Counted from the stretch's first letter, positions 24,105 through 33,429 are shown. The stretch is DNA of 64,000 nt from Methanoculleus chikugoensis (GCF_900095385.1 NZ_FMID01000028.1:1-64000); one strand, 5' to 3'. The notes: a model not told the origin generated them from the letters alone. Program-made: numbers and translations.

Positions 24105-27100
24105 CTCCCCTCCTTCGCGCGGATCTCTCTCGCGATCCGCTGCAGCCTCTCCCGGATCCCCGGCTGCTCCTCCTCGCTCTCCGCCAGGTCGAGGGCCGGG
24201 AGCGCCACCTTGCCCATCTGGATCAGGGCCCATTCGGCCCGCTTTCTGACCGCGAGCGCATCGTCTTTGAGCGCCTGAATGAGCGGGACGACGGCGCCCT
24301 CTCCCCCGATCCGGTCGATGGCCCGGACGGCGTTCGTCCGCACCTCGATCAACGGATCGGAGAGCGCTTCTGCAAGTACCGGCAGCGCGTCGGCGCCGAC
24401 CCGTTCTACCTCGGCCCACCTCCCCTGTGCCATGAGGTGGAGCGTCCGTTCTTCGCCGGTCTCCGGTCTCCAGCCGCCCGCTTCCAGCGCCTCGGCGACC
24501 CCCGCCCGGAACGTCTCGTCTCCCGAGCGGAGAGCGCCGATCAGGTGCCGGCGCATCGTCTCACCGGGGTCCTTCAGGGCTTCGAGTGCGGCGTACCTGA
24601 CCCGGTCGTCCACGTCGTGGAGCGCCAGGACCAGCGGTTCTAAGGCGTTCAGGTCGCCGATGTAGCCGAGCGACCGTGCGGCGGCGATCTTGACTCCCTC
24701 ATCCCTGTCCCGCAACGCCAGGGCCAGCGGCTCGATCGCCTCCTTGCTTCCTATGTAGCCGAGGGCTTCCGCCACGGTCGTCCGGACCTCGATGTCGTGG
24801 TCCTGGTGCAGGGAGCCGAGCAGGGCTTCGATAGCTCGTTTGTTCCCGATCTGGCCCAGGTTGCGGGCGGCAACGATCCTGACGTACCGGTCGCTGTCGC
24901 GCAGGGCATCCATGAGTGGCGTGACCGCGGCCTCGCGCATGTCGCCGAGGATACTGGCGGCAGCAGACCGGATCTCTGAATCTTCGCCCCTGAGTGCATG
25001 GATGAGGGCGTCCACGGCGGGGCGTCCCATCATGATGAGACGTGTAGCGGCACTGAGTTGCGCTTGCCAGTCCTTGTCCTTGAGCGCGCCGATCAGGGTG
25101 TCGATATTCTCCTGGCCCGACTGCTCGAACGCCTTCTTATCCTCCACCCGGACCTTCCTCGTCTTCTTCGAGGTGCGCTCCTCCTCCTCGACCTGGCTGC
25201 CGAGCGTCCTCCGCCAGACGTCGATCACCTGCCGTTTTCTGAGGGCGGCCGCGGCCCTTGTCCTCACTTCCTCGTCTCTGTCATCGAGAGCGTAGCGCAG
25301 GACATCGCCTGCACCCTCGTCCGGTATCTCCCAGAGGGCGTCGATTGCGGCAAGCCTCATCTCCTTGTTGCCCGTTCTCAGCACAAGGAAGAGCGGCTCG
25401 ATCGCCATGGCGTCGAAGGTGCTCAGGGCCCGGGCAACGCTCCACCGGACGTCCGGCGCACTGTCCCCGAGATGCGTGATGAGGACGGGGACCGACTCGG
25501 TTGCGCCGATGAGCCCTATCGCTTTCGCCGCCGTCACCCGGACGACCGGTAAGGGGTCGTCCAGTGCCTCTTCGAGTTCCCTGAGTGCGCCACGGCCGAA
25601 TTCCGCGACGGCATCCGCCGCAGCGACCCGGACGCCGTGGTACCTGTCGCGGAAGAGGTGAATGAGCGGGTCAACCGCACGGCGGTCGCCGATACGGCCG
25701 AGCGCCGAGATGACGGCGATTCGCACGTCTTCTCTCGCGTCACCGAGTGCCTGGATCAGCGCCTCGACGGCATCTGCCTCCCCGATCTCGCCGAGCGCTT
25801 CCGCGGCGGCGATGCGGACGCCATAGTGGGGGTCGGTTAACGTTTCGATGATGTATCCGACCGCCTCCTTCCCCATGCCCTGGAGCGCGGCGACCGCCGC
25901 AGCCCGGATGCTGGCGTCGCTGCTCCTGAGCGCTTCAAGGCACTTTTCGAGCGGCGTCTTTTCGGGGAGCGGCTCGGGGGGTTCCGGCGGTTCAACCGTA
26001 TCTTTCGCGATGATCGGGATATCCAGCTCCTGCGGCTCCCGGTCCTCCTCCTCGGGCCGGTAGGCAAACTGCTCCTCCTCTCCGGCCTCGCCGGTCTCGA
26101 CGATCTCCTGCTCAAACTCAATCGGGATGAGCTGGTCCAGCTGGATCGCACCACCGGAAGCCGCCGGGATATCGACCTTCCAGCGTGCCTTGACCTGTGC
26201 CCACGCAGCCTCCGCCTGCCGGCTCTCCTGGATGAGATCGCTGAGGCTCACGGGCGCCTTGGGTTCTTCCTGCGTCTGCTCTACGGGTATCTCCGGCGTC
26301 TCTTCCCGGGCCGGCGCCGGGGGTTTTTTGGCCGGTTCGTTCGGGGCGTAGTTCGGGCGCCCGAACTGCTTCTCGAACCGTTTCTGGATAGCAAGTCCTT
26401 CTTTGAGTTCCTCACTGTACCGGGACTTATCCTCCAGTGCGGGCTGGGTCAGGGTCGCTTCTTTCTGGCGCTGCCGGATGTACTCGAGGGCGGCCAGGGC
26501 CTGCCGTTTCCGTGCGGGGTCTTTCGACGAGGCTTCCATATTCAGGGCGTTGAGTGCAGGCTGCCCCAGTTGCCGCAACGCTTCGCTCGCACCGGTGCGA
26601 ACGCCCGAGTAGCCGATCCCCAGCGCACGGATGAGCGGCGGGATGGCCGGTCTTCCCATCCGGATCAGGTCTTTCCACCGTTCGCCTGCGATCAGGTACT
26701 CCGCTCTCTGCAGGTCGCTCTGCGGCACCCAGCCCAGTTTGCCGAGGGCCCATGCCGCTTCCATCCGGACCTGGTGGTGGGGATCGCTCAGGGCGTCGGC
26801 CAGCGGGGGTTTCGCCCGGTCGTCGCCGACCTCGCCGAGCGCCTCGATGACACGTATGCGGACTTCCGGCTGGGGGTCTTTCACGGCTTTGATGAGCGGC
26901 GGGACAACCCGGGCGTCGCGGATCTTTCCCAGAGTTCGCGCCGACTCGCTCCGTATCCGGGGGTTCTCGCTCCCCAGGGCCTTGAGGAGAACCGGGACGG
27001 CCGCTCCCTGGAGTTTGGCAAGTTCCTTCCAGTCTTCCCTGATGTAGTAGAACCGCACCTTCTCCGGGACGTCTTCGGGCGACCATTGCATCGAGGCAAG

Positions 27101-27583
27101 CACGTTTGCGGCCTCTCTCCGCACCGAGAGGTTGGCGTCACCAAGCGCTTTCGTGAGGGGCGGGATCATCCTCCTGCCCACCCCCTGGAGCGCGATCACC
27201 GTAGCGCGCCGGATTGCCGGCTGTTCGTGGTGCAGCGCGGGCATCAGCATCTCGGCCATCGAGTTCTCCGCCTCCGCGATGGTGCGGGAGATGGATGCCT
27301 GCAGGTCGGGGCTGGCCTGGAGGACCAGGGCGAGGAGCAGCGGGATAGACGGTGCGCCGACTGAGACGAGCGACTCGATCATCCGGGTTCGCGACGCGGG
27401 ACGGGCACGCTCGAGCGCCCTGAGTATATCCGGGATGGCGGGAACCCCGAGGACGGCGAGAGCCCGGGCTGCATCGGCACGGTTGCCGGGATCTTCGCCG
27501 TTCAAAACCGCAACCAGGCCGGGGTAGTCCTTCGCCTGCTGTAACCCGTCGATCTTCGTCCGGAACTTATCAAAGAATGCCAT
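24101..27583 (-). CDS. Large HEAT-repeat protein, copy 2
   Basis: A 1160-aa paralogue of the gene at 20445 with the same plan: repeat array (1-390), charged/disordered linker (about 390-560, rich in Glu and Pro), second repeat array (565-1160) with an extra basic loop near 820-845 (KKTRKVRVEDKKAF). It starts MAFFDKFRTKIDGL. The C-terminal ~200 residues differ from copy 1 at only a handful of positions and the DNA there is nearly the same, so gene conversion or a partial recent duplication is likely. Upstream 100 bases also resemble those of copy 1 (ttatccgttaccaataaatctt). Confidence 0.85.
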   Translation of the reverse strand: MAFFDKFRTKIDGLQQAKDYPGLVAVLNGEDPGNRADAARALAVLGVPAIPDILRALERARPASRTRMIESLVSVGAPSIPLLLALVLQASPDLQASISRTIAEAENSMAEMLMPALHHEQPAIRRATVIALQGVGRRMIPPLTKALGDANLSVRREAANVLASMQWSPEDVPEKVRFYYIREDWKELAKLQGAAVPVLLKALGSENPRIRSESARTLGKIRDARVVPPLIKAVKDPQPEVRIRVIEALGEVGDDRAKPPLADALSDPHHQVRMEAAWALGKLGWVPQSDLQRAEYLIAGERWKDLIRMGRPAIPPLIRALGIGYSGVRTGASEALRQLGQPALNALNMEASSKDPARKRQALAALEYIRQRQKEATLTQPALEDKSRYSEELKEGLAIQKRFEKQFGRPNYAPNEPAKKPPAPAREETPEIPVEQTQEEPKAPVSLSDLIQESRQAEAAWAQVKARWKVDIPAASGGAIQLDQLIPIEFEQEIVETGEAGEEEQFAYRPEEEDREPQELDIPIIAKDTVEPPEPPEPLPEKTPLEKCLEALRSSDASIRAAAVAALQGMGKEAVGYIIETLTDPHYGVRIAAAEALGEIGEADAVEALIQALGDAREDVRIAVISALGRIGDRRAVDPLIHLFRDRYHGVRVAAADAVAEFGRGALRELEEALDDPLPVVRVTAAKAIGLIGATESVPVLITHLGDSAPDVRWSVARALSTFDAMAIEPLFLVLRTGNKEMRLAAIDALWEIPDEGAGDVLRYALDDRDEEVRTRAAAALRKRQVIDVWRRTLGSQVEEEERTSKKTRKVRVEDKKAFEQSGQENIDTLIGALKDKDWQAQLSAATRLIMMGRPAVDALIHALRGEDSEIRSAAASILGDMREAAVTPLMDALRDSDRYVRIVAARNLGQIGNKRAIEALLGSLHQDHDIEVRTTVAEALGYIGSKEAIEPLALALRDRDEGVKIAAARSLGYIGDLNALEPLVLALHDVDDRVRYAALEALKDPGETMRRHLIGALRSGDETFRAGVAEALEAGGWRPETGEERTLHLMAQGRWAEVERVGADALPVLAEALSDPLIEVRTNAVRAIDRIGGEGAVVPLIQALKDDALAVRKRAEWALIQMGKVALPALDLAESEEEQPGIRERLQRIAREIRAKEGS

Positions 27584-27724
27584 TTCTGCTGCCGGTAAAA
27601 TACGTTATCGGAGGTGCTGTCTGAAATCCCGTTTATTTAGATTATATTCGGTATCCGTTACCAATAAATCTTCCATCGTGCGTCCCGCGGTACACCGGGG
27701 CCGCGACCGGGTCAGCCCGGGCGA

Positions 27725-27742
27725 TGCGAATCTTTATCGGTG
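27725..27742 (+). promoter_or_regulatory. TATA-box promoter of the GalT-like gene
   Basis: tgcgaatctttatcggtgg carries a TTTATC box about 30-36 bases before the ATG at 27766. The same gaatctttatc string precedes the exonuclease gene at 33432. Confidence 0.45.
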
Positions 27743-27765
27743 GAAGGCCGGTATACCGGGAGCCT

Positions 27766-28818
27766 ATGATACGCCTTGATATAACCCGGCTGCCGGGGAT
27801 CGTGAAGGAACTCGCGCCGGAGATGGAGGAACTCGTCTCGCGGATATACTCCTGGTACGTCGAGCCCGGACACCTCGTCCTCACCGACGCGATGCTTGAA
27901 TGGGTGCGGGAGAAGTACGGCGATATCGAGACGCAACAGATCGTGAGGGTGACCAACAACCAGACCGGCGAGAGCACGCTGTTTAACTCCGTTCGGGCAC
28001 GCCGGCCTATTCTGACCCCCCGCGCAGAGGAGACGCGGGATCTTTCGGCGCTCTCTGCGGAGGGGCCGTTCGCAGACCCTCTGGAGAAGACGCCGGCCGA
28101 TACGTTCGGGCGGATCGACGGCGACCACTGGGTCACGGCAAGCAACATCGCCAGGTACGATTACCTCCACGCCGTCATCATCGCAAAGGAAAACGACCCT
28201 TTCGTCACCAGCGAACCGCAGGTCGCCGATATGATCAGCGTGGCTATCCGGTGGTGCCAGGACGCGAACCGCACCAACCCCCGGGCGGTCTACCCCTTCG
28301 TCATCTGGAACTTTCTCTGGCGTGCGGGGGCGAGCATCGTGCACAACCATGCCCAGGTGCTGCTCACGCACCTCCCCTACGCCGCTCCGGCACGGCTGGA
28401 GCGGGTTCGCGATGAGTACCGGTGCCGCTACGGGAGCGAGTACTACGACGACCTCTTCGCCGCCCACACCGCTATCGGCCTCGGGCTCGTCTACAGAGGC
28501 GCCCGGGTCATGGCGCACCTCACCCCGAGAAAGGAGCACGAGGTCGCGATCGTCACGGAGTCGCCGCACGATATCGCCCCGGCTCTCGCGAAGGTGCTCG
28601 AGTGTTACCGCAACATCGGGGTGCAGAGTTACAACGCGGCGATCTACATGCCCCCGCTCGGGGAGGCGGGGTATTACGTCACATGGGTGGTCGACCGGGG
28701 CGACCTCCATTCCCGGACGTCGGATATCGGGGGGATGGAGTTCTATGCCGGGACGCCGATCGTCTCGTCCGACCCGTTCCGCCTGATGGAGCACCTTATG
28801 GCTGCCATGCTGCCGTGA
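27766..28818 (+). CDS. Galactose-1-phosphate uridylyltransferase-like protein (HIT superfamily)
   Basis: A 350-aa protein of the GalT/HIT superfamily. The nucleotidyl-transfer motif is SIVHNHAQVLL (His-x-His-x-Gln) near residue 195. The upstream elements NNQTGESTLFNSVRARRP and RYDYLHAVIIAKEN and the second half (HLTPRKEHEVAIVTESPHD; YNAAIYMPPL) fit the family. The first motif is HNH rather than the usual HPH. Sugar substrate is unknown. The ATG at 27766 is 30 bases after a TATA element; a longer in-frame start lies within the promoter. It is convergent with a GT4 glycosyltransferase, 2 bases away. Confidence 0.7.
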   Translation: MIRLDITRLPGIVKELAPEMEELVSRIYSWYVEPGHLVLTDAMLEWVREKYGDIETQQIVRVTNNQTGESTLFNSVRARRPILTPRAEETRDLSALSAEGPFADPLEKTPADTFGRIDGDHWVTASNIARYDYLHAVIIAKENDPFVTSEPQVADMISVAIRWCQDANRTNPRAVYPFVIWNFLWRAGASIVHNHAQVLLTHLPYAAPARLERVRDEYRCRYGSEYYDDLFAAHTAIGLGLVYRGARVMAHLTPRKEHEVAIVTESPHDIAPALAKVLECYRNIGVQSYNAAIYMPPLGEAGYYVTWVVDRGDLHSRTSDIGGMEFYAGTPIVSSDPFRLMEHLMAAMLP

Positions 28819-28820
28819 CG

Positions 28821-29975
28821 TCAGCAGGGGATCGTCTCGGAGTTCGCGAGTTTTTTATAGACGCCTTCGATCCGCTCGCCGACCCGGCCCCACAGGAACT
28901 CTTTCTTCACTTTGTCGAGCCCTTCCCGGCCCATGGCGAGCGCTTTCTCAGGCGAATCGGCCACCCGGGAGAGCCCCCGGGCGATCGAGTCGGGGTGCGG
29001 GCGCACCTTGACCCCGTCGGTTCCGTGCTCGATGTTCTCCGAGAGCCCGCCGACATCGGAGGCGACGACGCACCGGCCGGCGCTCCATGCTTCGAGGAGC
29101 ACAAGCCCGAACGGCTCGTTTCTGCTCGGGATGGCGACGATGTCGCTTGCGTTGAGGAGCGAGACGTACTCCGCGTCGGAGAGCCGCCCGAGGAACCGGA
29201 CGGGGAGCGACCGGGCCCGGGTCTCGAGCCCCCGGCGCATCTGTCCCTCGCCGACGAAGACGAACTGGCCGTCGGCGTGCTCCCGGAGGTGGCCGGGAGC
29301 TGCGTCCACCAGCATGTCGGGCCCTTTCTGCCACGCAAGCCGCCCGATGAAGAGTATCAGCGGGGAGTCGGGGTCAAGGCCGTGGCGCCGCTTTACCGCT
29401 TCCGGATCGACGTCCGCCTGGTAGTGGTCGGGCACGATGCCGTTATGGACGACGTCGATCTTCCAGTCCGGGATCTCGTAGAGGGTCATGGCCTCCCGCC
29501 GGAGGGCCGTGGAGACCGCGGTTATGTGTTTTGCAATCGATGCACCGTAGCGCTCGATCCTGAATATCTCCGTAAAAGGCCACTCGTTGCTGAAATTGTT
29601 CCCGTTTCTTCCAAACTCGGTCGAGTGGTAGGTGAAGATCGTCTCCCTGTTCCGGAGCCGCTGGAGCGCGTCGACCACGTGCCAGTCGTGGAAGTGCAGG
29701 AGGTCGAACGGCTGCGTGTCGAACTCGCCGAACCGCTCAAGCATCTTCCGGCTCATGTCGGCACAGTACCGGACGATGTTCTCCCCTGAGGGCCGGCAGT
29801 AGTGGTACTGCACCCCGTTGATCTCGGCGTCTCTCTCCTCTCCCCGGGTGAAGAAATGCACCTCATGGTCCCGCGCCAGCGTCTCGGCGAGGTTTGTCGC
29901 AGCGTTTGCGAGCCCGCCGACCCGCTCCGCATACAGCGACTCCCAGCAGAAGAATGCTATTTTTTGACTCTCCAT
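28821..29975 (-). CDS. GT4-family glycosyltransferase (glycogen-synthase-like)
   Basis: A 384-aa GT-B enzyme. The N-terminal domain begins IAFFCWESLYAERVGGLANAATNLAETLAR and has the HFHDWHVVDAL segment typical of starch/glycogen synthases. The C-terminal domain has LILFIGRLAWQKGPDMLVDA and the donor-binding EPFGLVLLEAWSAGRCVVASDVGGLSE (E-x7-E). It probably transfers glucose from a nucleotide sugar to a polymer or glycan; the acceptor is not clear. It faces the GalT-like gene tail to tail. Confidence 0.82.
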   Translation of the reverse strand: MESQKIAFFCWESLYAERVGGLANAATNLAETLARDHEVHFFTRGEERDAEINGVQYHYCRPSGENIVRYCADMSRKMLERFGEFDTQPFDLLHFHDWHVVDALQRLRNRETIFTYHSTEFGRNGNNFSNEWPFTEIFRIERYGASIAKHITAVSTALRREAMTLYEIPDWKIDVVHNGIVPDHYQADVDPEAVKRRHGLDPDSPLILFIGRLAWQKGPDMLVDAAPGHLREHADGQFVFVGEGQMRRGLETRARSLPVRFLGRLSDAEYVSLLNASDIVAIPSRNEPFGLVLLEAWSAGRCVVASDVGGLSENIEHGTDGVKVRPHPDSIARGLSRVADSPEKALAMGREGLDKVKKEFLWGRVGERIEGVYKKLANSETIPC

Positions 29976-30150
29976 TGTCCTCTCCCTGAAATGCTATCCC
30001 GGCCCCGTTGCAGGCGTTCCGGCCGATGAGTGATCGGCCCATGCCGTCGCGCCTCATTCTCCCTGAACGTTGATATACCTTTGGATTCTCAAGAAATGGC
30101 CTGAAAGGCGAGGGTTCCGCAATCCTGCCGGGGGTGCTGCAGGCGCCCGG

Positions 30151-30642
30151 TCAGGGAGAGAAGGTTTCTCTCAGGCGCTGCTCGAGCCGGTGGCCGTGCG
30201 AGCCCATCCAGTAGAGTTTCCGGCACGTGGGGCACCATGAAAACTCTTTTCCCCGGGTCGACCGCGGGGCGTAGCGTGCCTCGTGGATCTCGCGCAGGGT
30301 TGCCGGCCGGAGGCGCGTGTTGCAGAGCGAACAGCGGCTCAGCCGGATCTCGGGCTCGATCAGCCCGAGGCCGGCAACCTGCCGGATCTGGGCCATGATC
30401 GCTTCGGACTCGATGTAGACCGCCTGCTCGGCGCCCCGCCGTGCGAGTTCGCGGTCGCGGGTGAGGAGGATCCGGCCGTCCTGGAGGGCGATCTCAAGGA
30501 GGAGGGTGTCTTCCCGGGTGCTCCCGGGAGAGAGGGTGTTTGCGCTCATGGTGTCGTAACCCATGAACCGGAGGTAACGGGTGAGGGTTCCGAGCATCCG
30601 GTCGGTCAGGAACCTCCGGCGTTCACCGGATCTCTGAGACAT
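30151..30642 (-). CDS. Mut7-C (PIN-fold) RNase domain protein with zinc ribbon
   Basis: A 163-aa protein. The first half (RFLTDRMLGTLTRYLRFMGYDT; LEIALQDGRILLTRDRELARRG) is the Mut7-C domain with acidic residues in PIN-like positions. The second half is a zinc ribbon with CSLCNTRL and CPTCRKLYWMGSH. The start at 30642 overlaps the AmrS gene by 20 bases, so the two are co-transcribed. Family members are assumed to be RNases; no substrate is known. Confidence 0.78.
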   Translation of the reverse strand: MSQRSGERRRFLTDRMLGTLTRYLRFMGYDTMSANTLSPGSTREDTLLLEIALQDGRILLTRDRELARRGAEQAVYIESEAIMAQIRQVAGLGLIEPEIRLSRCSLCNTRLRPATLREIHEARYAPRSTRGKEFSWCPTCRKLYWMGSHGHRLEQRLRETFSP

Positions 30643-31636
30643 ACTCGATCCGCCCGCCGCATTCGGTGCAGGTGTGGTCGTCAAGCCCGGTTATCCGGAC
30701 GGCGTAGCCCGACCGCTCGATGACAGGGCTACCGCAGGCGGGACAGTAGGTGTTCTCGTAGGGGTGGCCGCCGACGTTGCCGAGATACGGGTAGTGGAGC
30801 CCGAGTTCTTTTGCCCGCTCGTAGATCTTCTCAAGGACTCTGATATCGGTCGGCCGTGCGTCGAGCATCCTGTAGTCGGGATGGAACCGGGTGAAGTGCA
30901 TCGGGGTATCGGGGCCGAGGTTCTCGAGCACCCACCGAATAAGTGTCTCCATCTCGTCCATCGAGTCGTTCTGCCCCGGGATGACCAGGGTGACCGTCTC
31001 GATGTGCATCCCGAGTTCTTTTGCAAGTGCCGTCGCGTCGAGGACCGGTTGCAGCCGCCCCCCGCAGACCTTCCGGTAGAAGGTATCGGAGAACGATTTG
31101 ATGTCGACGCGAAACGCGTTGAGCGTCCCTGCGAGCTCGCGGAGCCCCTCTTCGGTGATGTAGCCGTTCGTGACGTAGACCGTCCCGATCCCCTTCTGCC
31201 GTGCAAGCGTCCCCATCGCGAGGGGATACTCGTGCCAGATGGTGGGCTCGTTGTAAGTCCATGCGATGCTTGCAGAGCCCGACCGGCCTGCCCGTTCCAC
31301 GCCCTGCTCCGGGCTGATATCCCTGAGCCCCTCCATCTCCAGCGTCTGCTGGGATATGTGCCAGTTCTGGCAGTGCTCGCAGCGGAAGTTGCACCCGATG
31401 CTGCCGAGCGAGTAGCATCGGGTTCCGGGCAGGAAGTGGTAGAGCGGCTTCTTCTCGATGGGGTCGACTGCCTCGGCGATGACCTTACCAAACGTGGCGG
31501 CATAGAGCGTGCCGCCGCGGTTGATGCGGACGCCGCAGACTCCGTGTCTGCCCTCCTTGATGGTGCACCGGTGTGCGCAGAGGGAGCAGTGGACGGTGCC
31601 CTCCTCCAGTTTCCGGTAGAGTCGCGCCTCGTGCAT
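30623..31636 (-). CDS. amrS: AmmeMemoRadiSam-system radical SAM enzyme (AmrS)
   Basis: A 337-aa radical SAM protein with CNFRCEHCQNW (CxxxCxxC near residue 82), a preceding Cys-rich site CSLCAHRC...VCG, the motif SIAWTYNEPTIWHEYPL, and a C-terminal zinc ribbon (CPACGSPV; CTECGGRI). This matches the AmrS component of the AmmeMemoRadiSam system, whose AmmeMemo (AmrB/A) partners are not nearby here. The reaction is unknown. It shares an operon with the Mut7-C gene. Confidence 0.85.
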   Translation of the reverse strand: MHEARLYRKLEEGTVHCSLCAHRCTIKEGRHGVCGVRINRGGTLYAATFGKVIAEAVDPIEKKPLYHFLPGTRCYSLGSIGCNFRCEHCQNWHISQQTLEMEGLRDISPEQGVERAGRSGSASIAWTYNEPTIWHEYPLAMGTLARQKGIGTVYVTNGYITEEGLRELAGTLNAFRVDIKSFSDTFYRKVCGGRLQPVLDATALAKELGMHIETVTLVIPGQNDSMDEMETLIRWVLENLGPDTPMHFTRFHPDYRMLDARPTDIRVLEKIYERAKELGLHYPYLGNVGGHPYENTYCPACGSPVIERSGYAVRITGLDDHTCTECGGRIEYVSEIR

Positions 31637-31676
31637 ATGATCACCGCGTGTGGGGAACCATGATAGTTATTGCGGG

Positions 31677-31826
31677 CTACCGGTCGTCCGGCTCTCTGTC
31701 ATCATATTCGACGACCAGCGCCCCGGAGTAGCCGCAACGCTTGCAGCGATAGATACAGCCCGCATAACCGCCGGTGACCGGCCAGATGTCCGTAGAGTTG
31801 CATACCGGACAGTACAGCCTCTTCAC
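31677..31826 (-). CDS. 49-aa zinc-ribbon protein with GTG start
   Basis: Reading back from GTG at 31824-31826 gives a 49-residue frame ending in TAG at 31677-31679. The product has CPVCN (Cys6, Cys9) and CKRCGY (Cys28, Cys31), with an extra Cys24, followed by SGALVVEYDD and an acidic tail. This is a rubredoxin/RNA-polymerase-subunit-like zinc ribbon. It is 40 bases divergent from pyrH and 40 bases downstream of the AmrS start region. No Shine-Dalgarno is clear; function unknown. Confidence 0.65.
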   Translation of the reverse strand: MKRLYCPVCNSTDIWPVTGGYAGCIYRCKRCGYSGALVVEYDDREPDDR

Positions 31827-31866
31827 AACAGGTATATGAGTAAATCAGGGATAATAATAGGGTAGG

Positions 31867-32571
31867 ATGAAGAAGATCGTAATTTCTCTGGGCGGGTCGG
31901 TTCTGGTTCCTTCGCTTGAATCGAACAATATCGATCGATATGTGTCTGTTCTGAAAAAGATGGCTGGAAAATGCCGGATTTTCATCGTTGTCGGCGGCGG
32001 CGGGGAGGCGCGCCGGTACATCGGGGTCGCCCGCGGTCTCGGCGCCGGGGAGGCGGCGGCGGACGAGCTCGGCATCATGGTGACCCGGCTGAACGCGCGT
32101 CTTCTCATCGCCGGGCTGGGGGATGCGGCCTACCCGCGCGTCGCGGAGAACTACACGGAGGCGCTGGAGTTCGCAGAGACCGGCAAGATCGTCGTCATGG
32201 GCGGCATCACCCCCGCGCAGACGACCGACGCGGTCTCCGCGGTTCTCGCCGAGAGCGTCGGCGCCGATCTCCTGATCAACGCGACGTCGGTCGACGGGAT
32301 CTACAGCGCCGACCCGAAGAAGGATCCCGGGGCGGTGAGGTACGAGCGCCTTACGCCGCAGGAACTCCTTGATATCATCACCGGGAGCCGGATGGATGCG
32401 GGCGCGAACATCGTGCTCGATATCGTGGCTGGAAAGGTGATCGAGCGCTCAGGCATCCCGCTCCTGGTGCTCGACGGCCGCGACCCGGAGAACCTCTGCC
32501 GGGCGGTCGTGGAGGGCGCGTTCGTCGGCACCGTCGTCTGCGAAGAGGGGTCGAACCCCCTGCTCTCCTGA
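31867..32571 (+). CDS. pyrH: Uridylate kinase (archaeal UMP kinase)
   Basis: A 234-aa amino-acid-kinase-fold enzyme that phosphorylates UMP to UDP. KKIVISLGGSVL binds phosphates, IFIVVGGGGEARRYIG is the second glycine loop, VMGGITPAQTTDAVSAVLAE and INATSVDGIYSADPKKDPGA mark the nucleotide sites. The short N-terminus and RNFLESNNIDRY-type opening are the archaeal kind. It stands just upstream of the tRNA gene. Confidence 0.92.
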   Translation: MKKIVISLGGSVLVPSLESNNIDRYVSVLKKMAGKCRIFIVVGGGGEARRYIGVARGLGAGEAAADELGIMVTRLNARLLIAGLGDAAYPRVAENYTEALEFAETGKIVVMGGITPAQTTDAVSAVLAESVGADLLINATSVDGIYSADPKKDPGAVRYERLTPQELLDIITGSRMDAGANIVLDIVAGKVIERSGIPLLVLDGRDPENLCRAVVEGAFVGTVVCEEGSNPLLS

Positions 32572-32627
32572 ACCCTCTCCTTCATCGGCAACTATTTTTG
32601 TCCGGCTCTCCAACATATGGAGGTACA

Positions 32628-32702
32628 GGGGCAGTAGGGTAGCCTGGTCCATCCTAGAGCGTTTGGGACGCTTTGACGGCAGTTCGAATCTGCCCTGCCC
32701 CA
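32628..32702 (+). tRNA. tRNA-Pro (anticodon UGG)
   Basis: Acceptor GGGGCAG pairs perfectly with CTGCCCC and the discriminator is A. The D arm is GGGT...ATCC, the anticodon arm is GAGCG-TTTGGGA-CGCTT with TGG at the anticodon, and the T arm is GGCAG-TTCGAAT-CTGCC. No intron is present and CCA is not encoded. Confidence 0.93.
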
Positions 32703-32708
32703 TCAGTC

Positions 32709-33365
32709 ATGAACCGCACGACCGCCTGCGAGGTCCATCGCCGTCTTCTCAAGGAGTATCCGATCGTCGACGGCCAGCGCCATTTTCTCGAATTTTATAA
32801 CCCCTACGAGACGCTCATCCTTACGATCCTCTCCGCGCAGACGACCGACCGCGCCGTCAACGCCGTCCGCGACGATCTCTTTGCCCGCTACCCGACGCCG
32901 GAGGCTCTGGCCCGCGCGGAGCCCGAAGATGTGGAGCCGCTCATCAGGACGATCGGGTTTCACCGCACGAAGGCGCGCCACATCGTCGGGGCGGCGAGGA
33001 AGGTCGTCGACGAGTTCGGCGGCGAGGTCCCGCGGACGATGGAGGAACTCCTGACGCTCCCCGGGGTCGGGAGGAAGACCGCGAACATCATCCTCTCCCA
33101 GGCGTTCGAGATCAACGTCGGGATCGCGGTCGATACCCACGTCGCCCGGCTCTCAAAAAGGCTCGGGTTCACGGACAGCACGAACCCCGACATCATCGAG
33201 CGCGATCTCGTCGCCCTCTTCCCCGAGGAGGCCTGGCGGGACATCAACTACCTCCTGATCCGCCACGGCCGGGCCGTCTGCACGGCGCAGAACCCGAAGC
33301 ACGCGGAGTGTGTCGTCGCGGACCTCTGCCGGTATTACCGGGAACTGGGGGGCGGGGAGGAGTAG
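32709..33365 (+). CDS. nth: Endonuclease III (DNA glycosylase/AP lyase)
   Basis: A 218-aa HhH-GPD enzyme that removes oxidised pyrimidines. The hairpin LLTLPGVGRKTANII provides the catalytic Lys, and VDTHVARLSKRLG provides the catalytic Asp. The C-terminal cluster loop reads Cys191-x6-His198-x2-Cys201-x5-Cys207, so the second of the four usual Cys ligands is His. The ATG is 7 bases after the tRNA; RNA processing probably separates the two. Confidence 0.92.
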   Translation: MNRTTACEVHRRLLKEYPIVDGQRHFLEFYNPYETLILTILSAQTTDRAVNAVRDDLFARYPTPEALARAEPEDVEPLIRTIGFHRTKARHIVGAARKVVDEFGGEVPRTMEELLTLPGVGRKTANIILSQAFEINVGIAVDTHVARLSKRLGFTDSTNPDIIERDLVALFPEEAWRDINYLLIRHGRAVCTAQNPKHAECVVADLCRYYRELGGGEE

Positions 33366-33429
33366 TTCCGCTCATCAGGGGCGCCTGCTATTGCCCTGTA
33401 TCAACGCACGGCGTAGCCGGCGGTGAATG

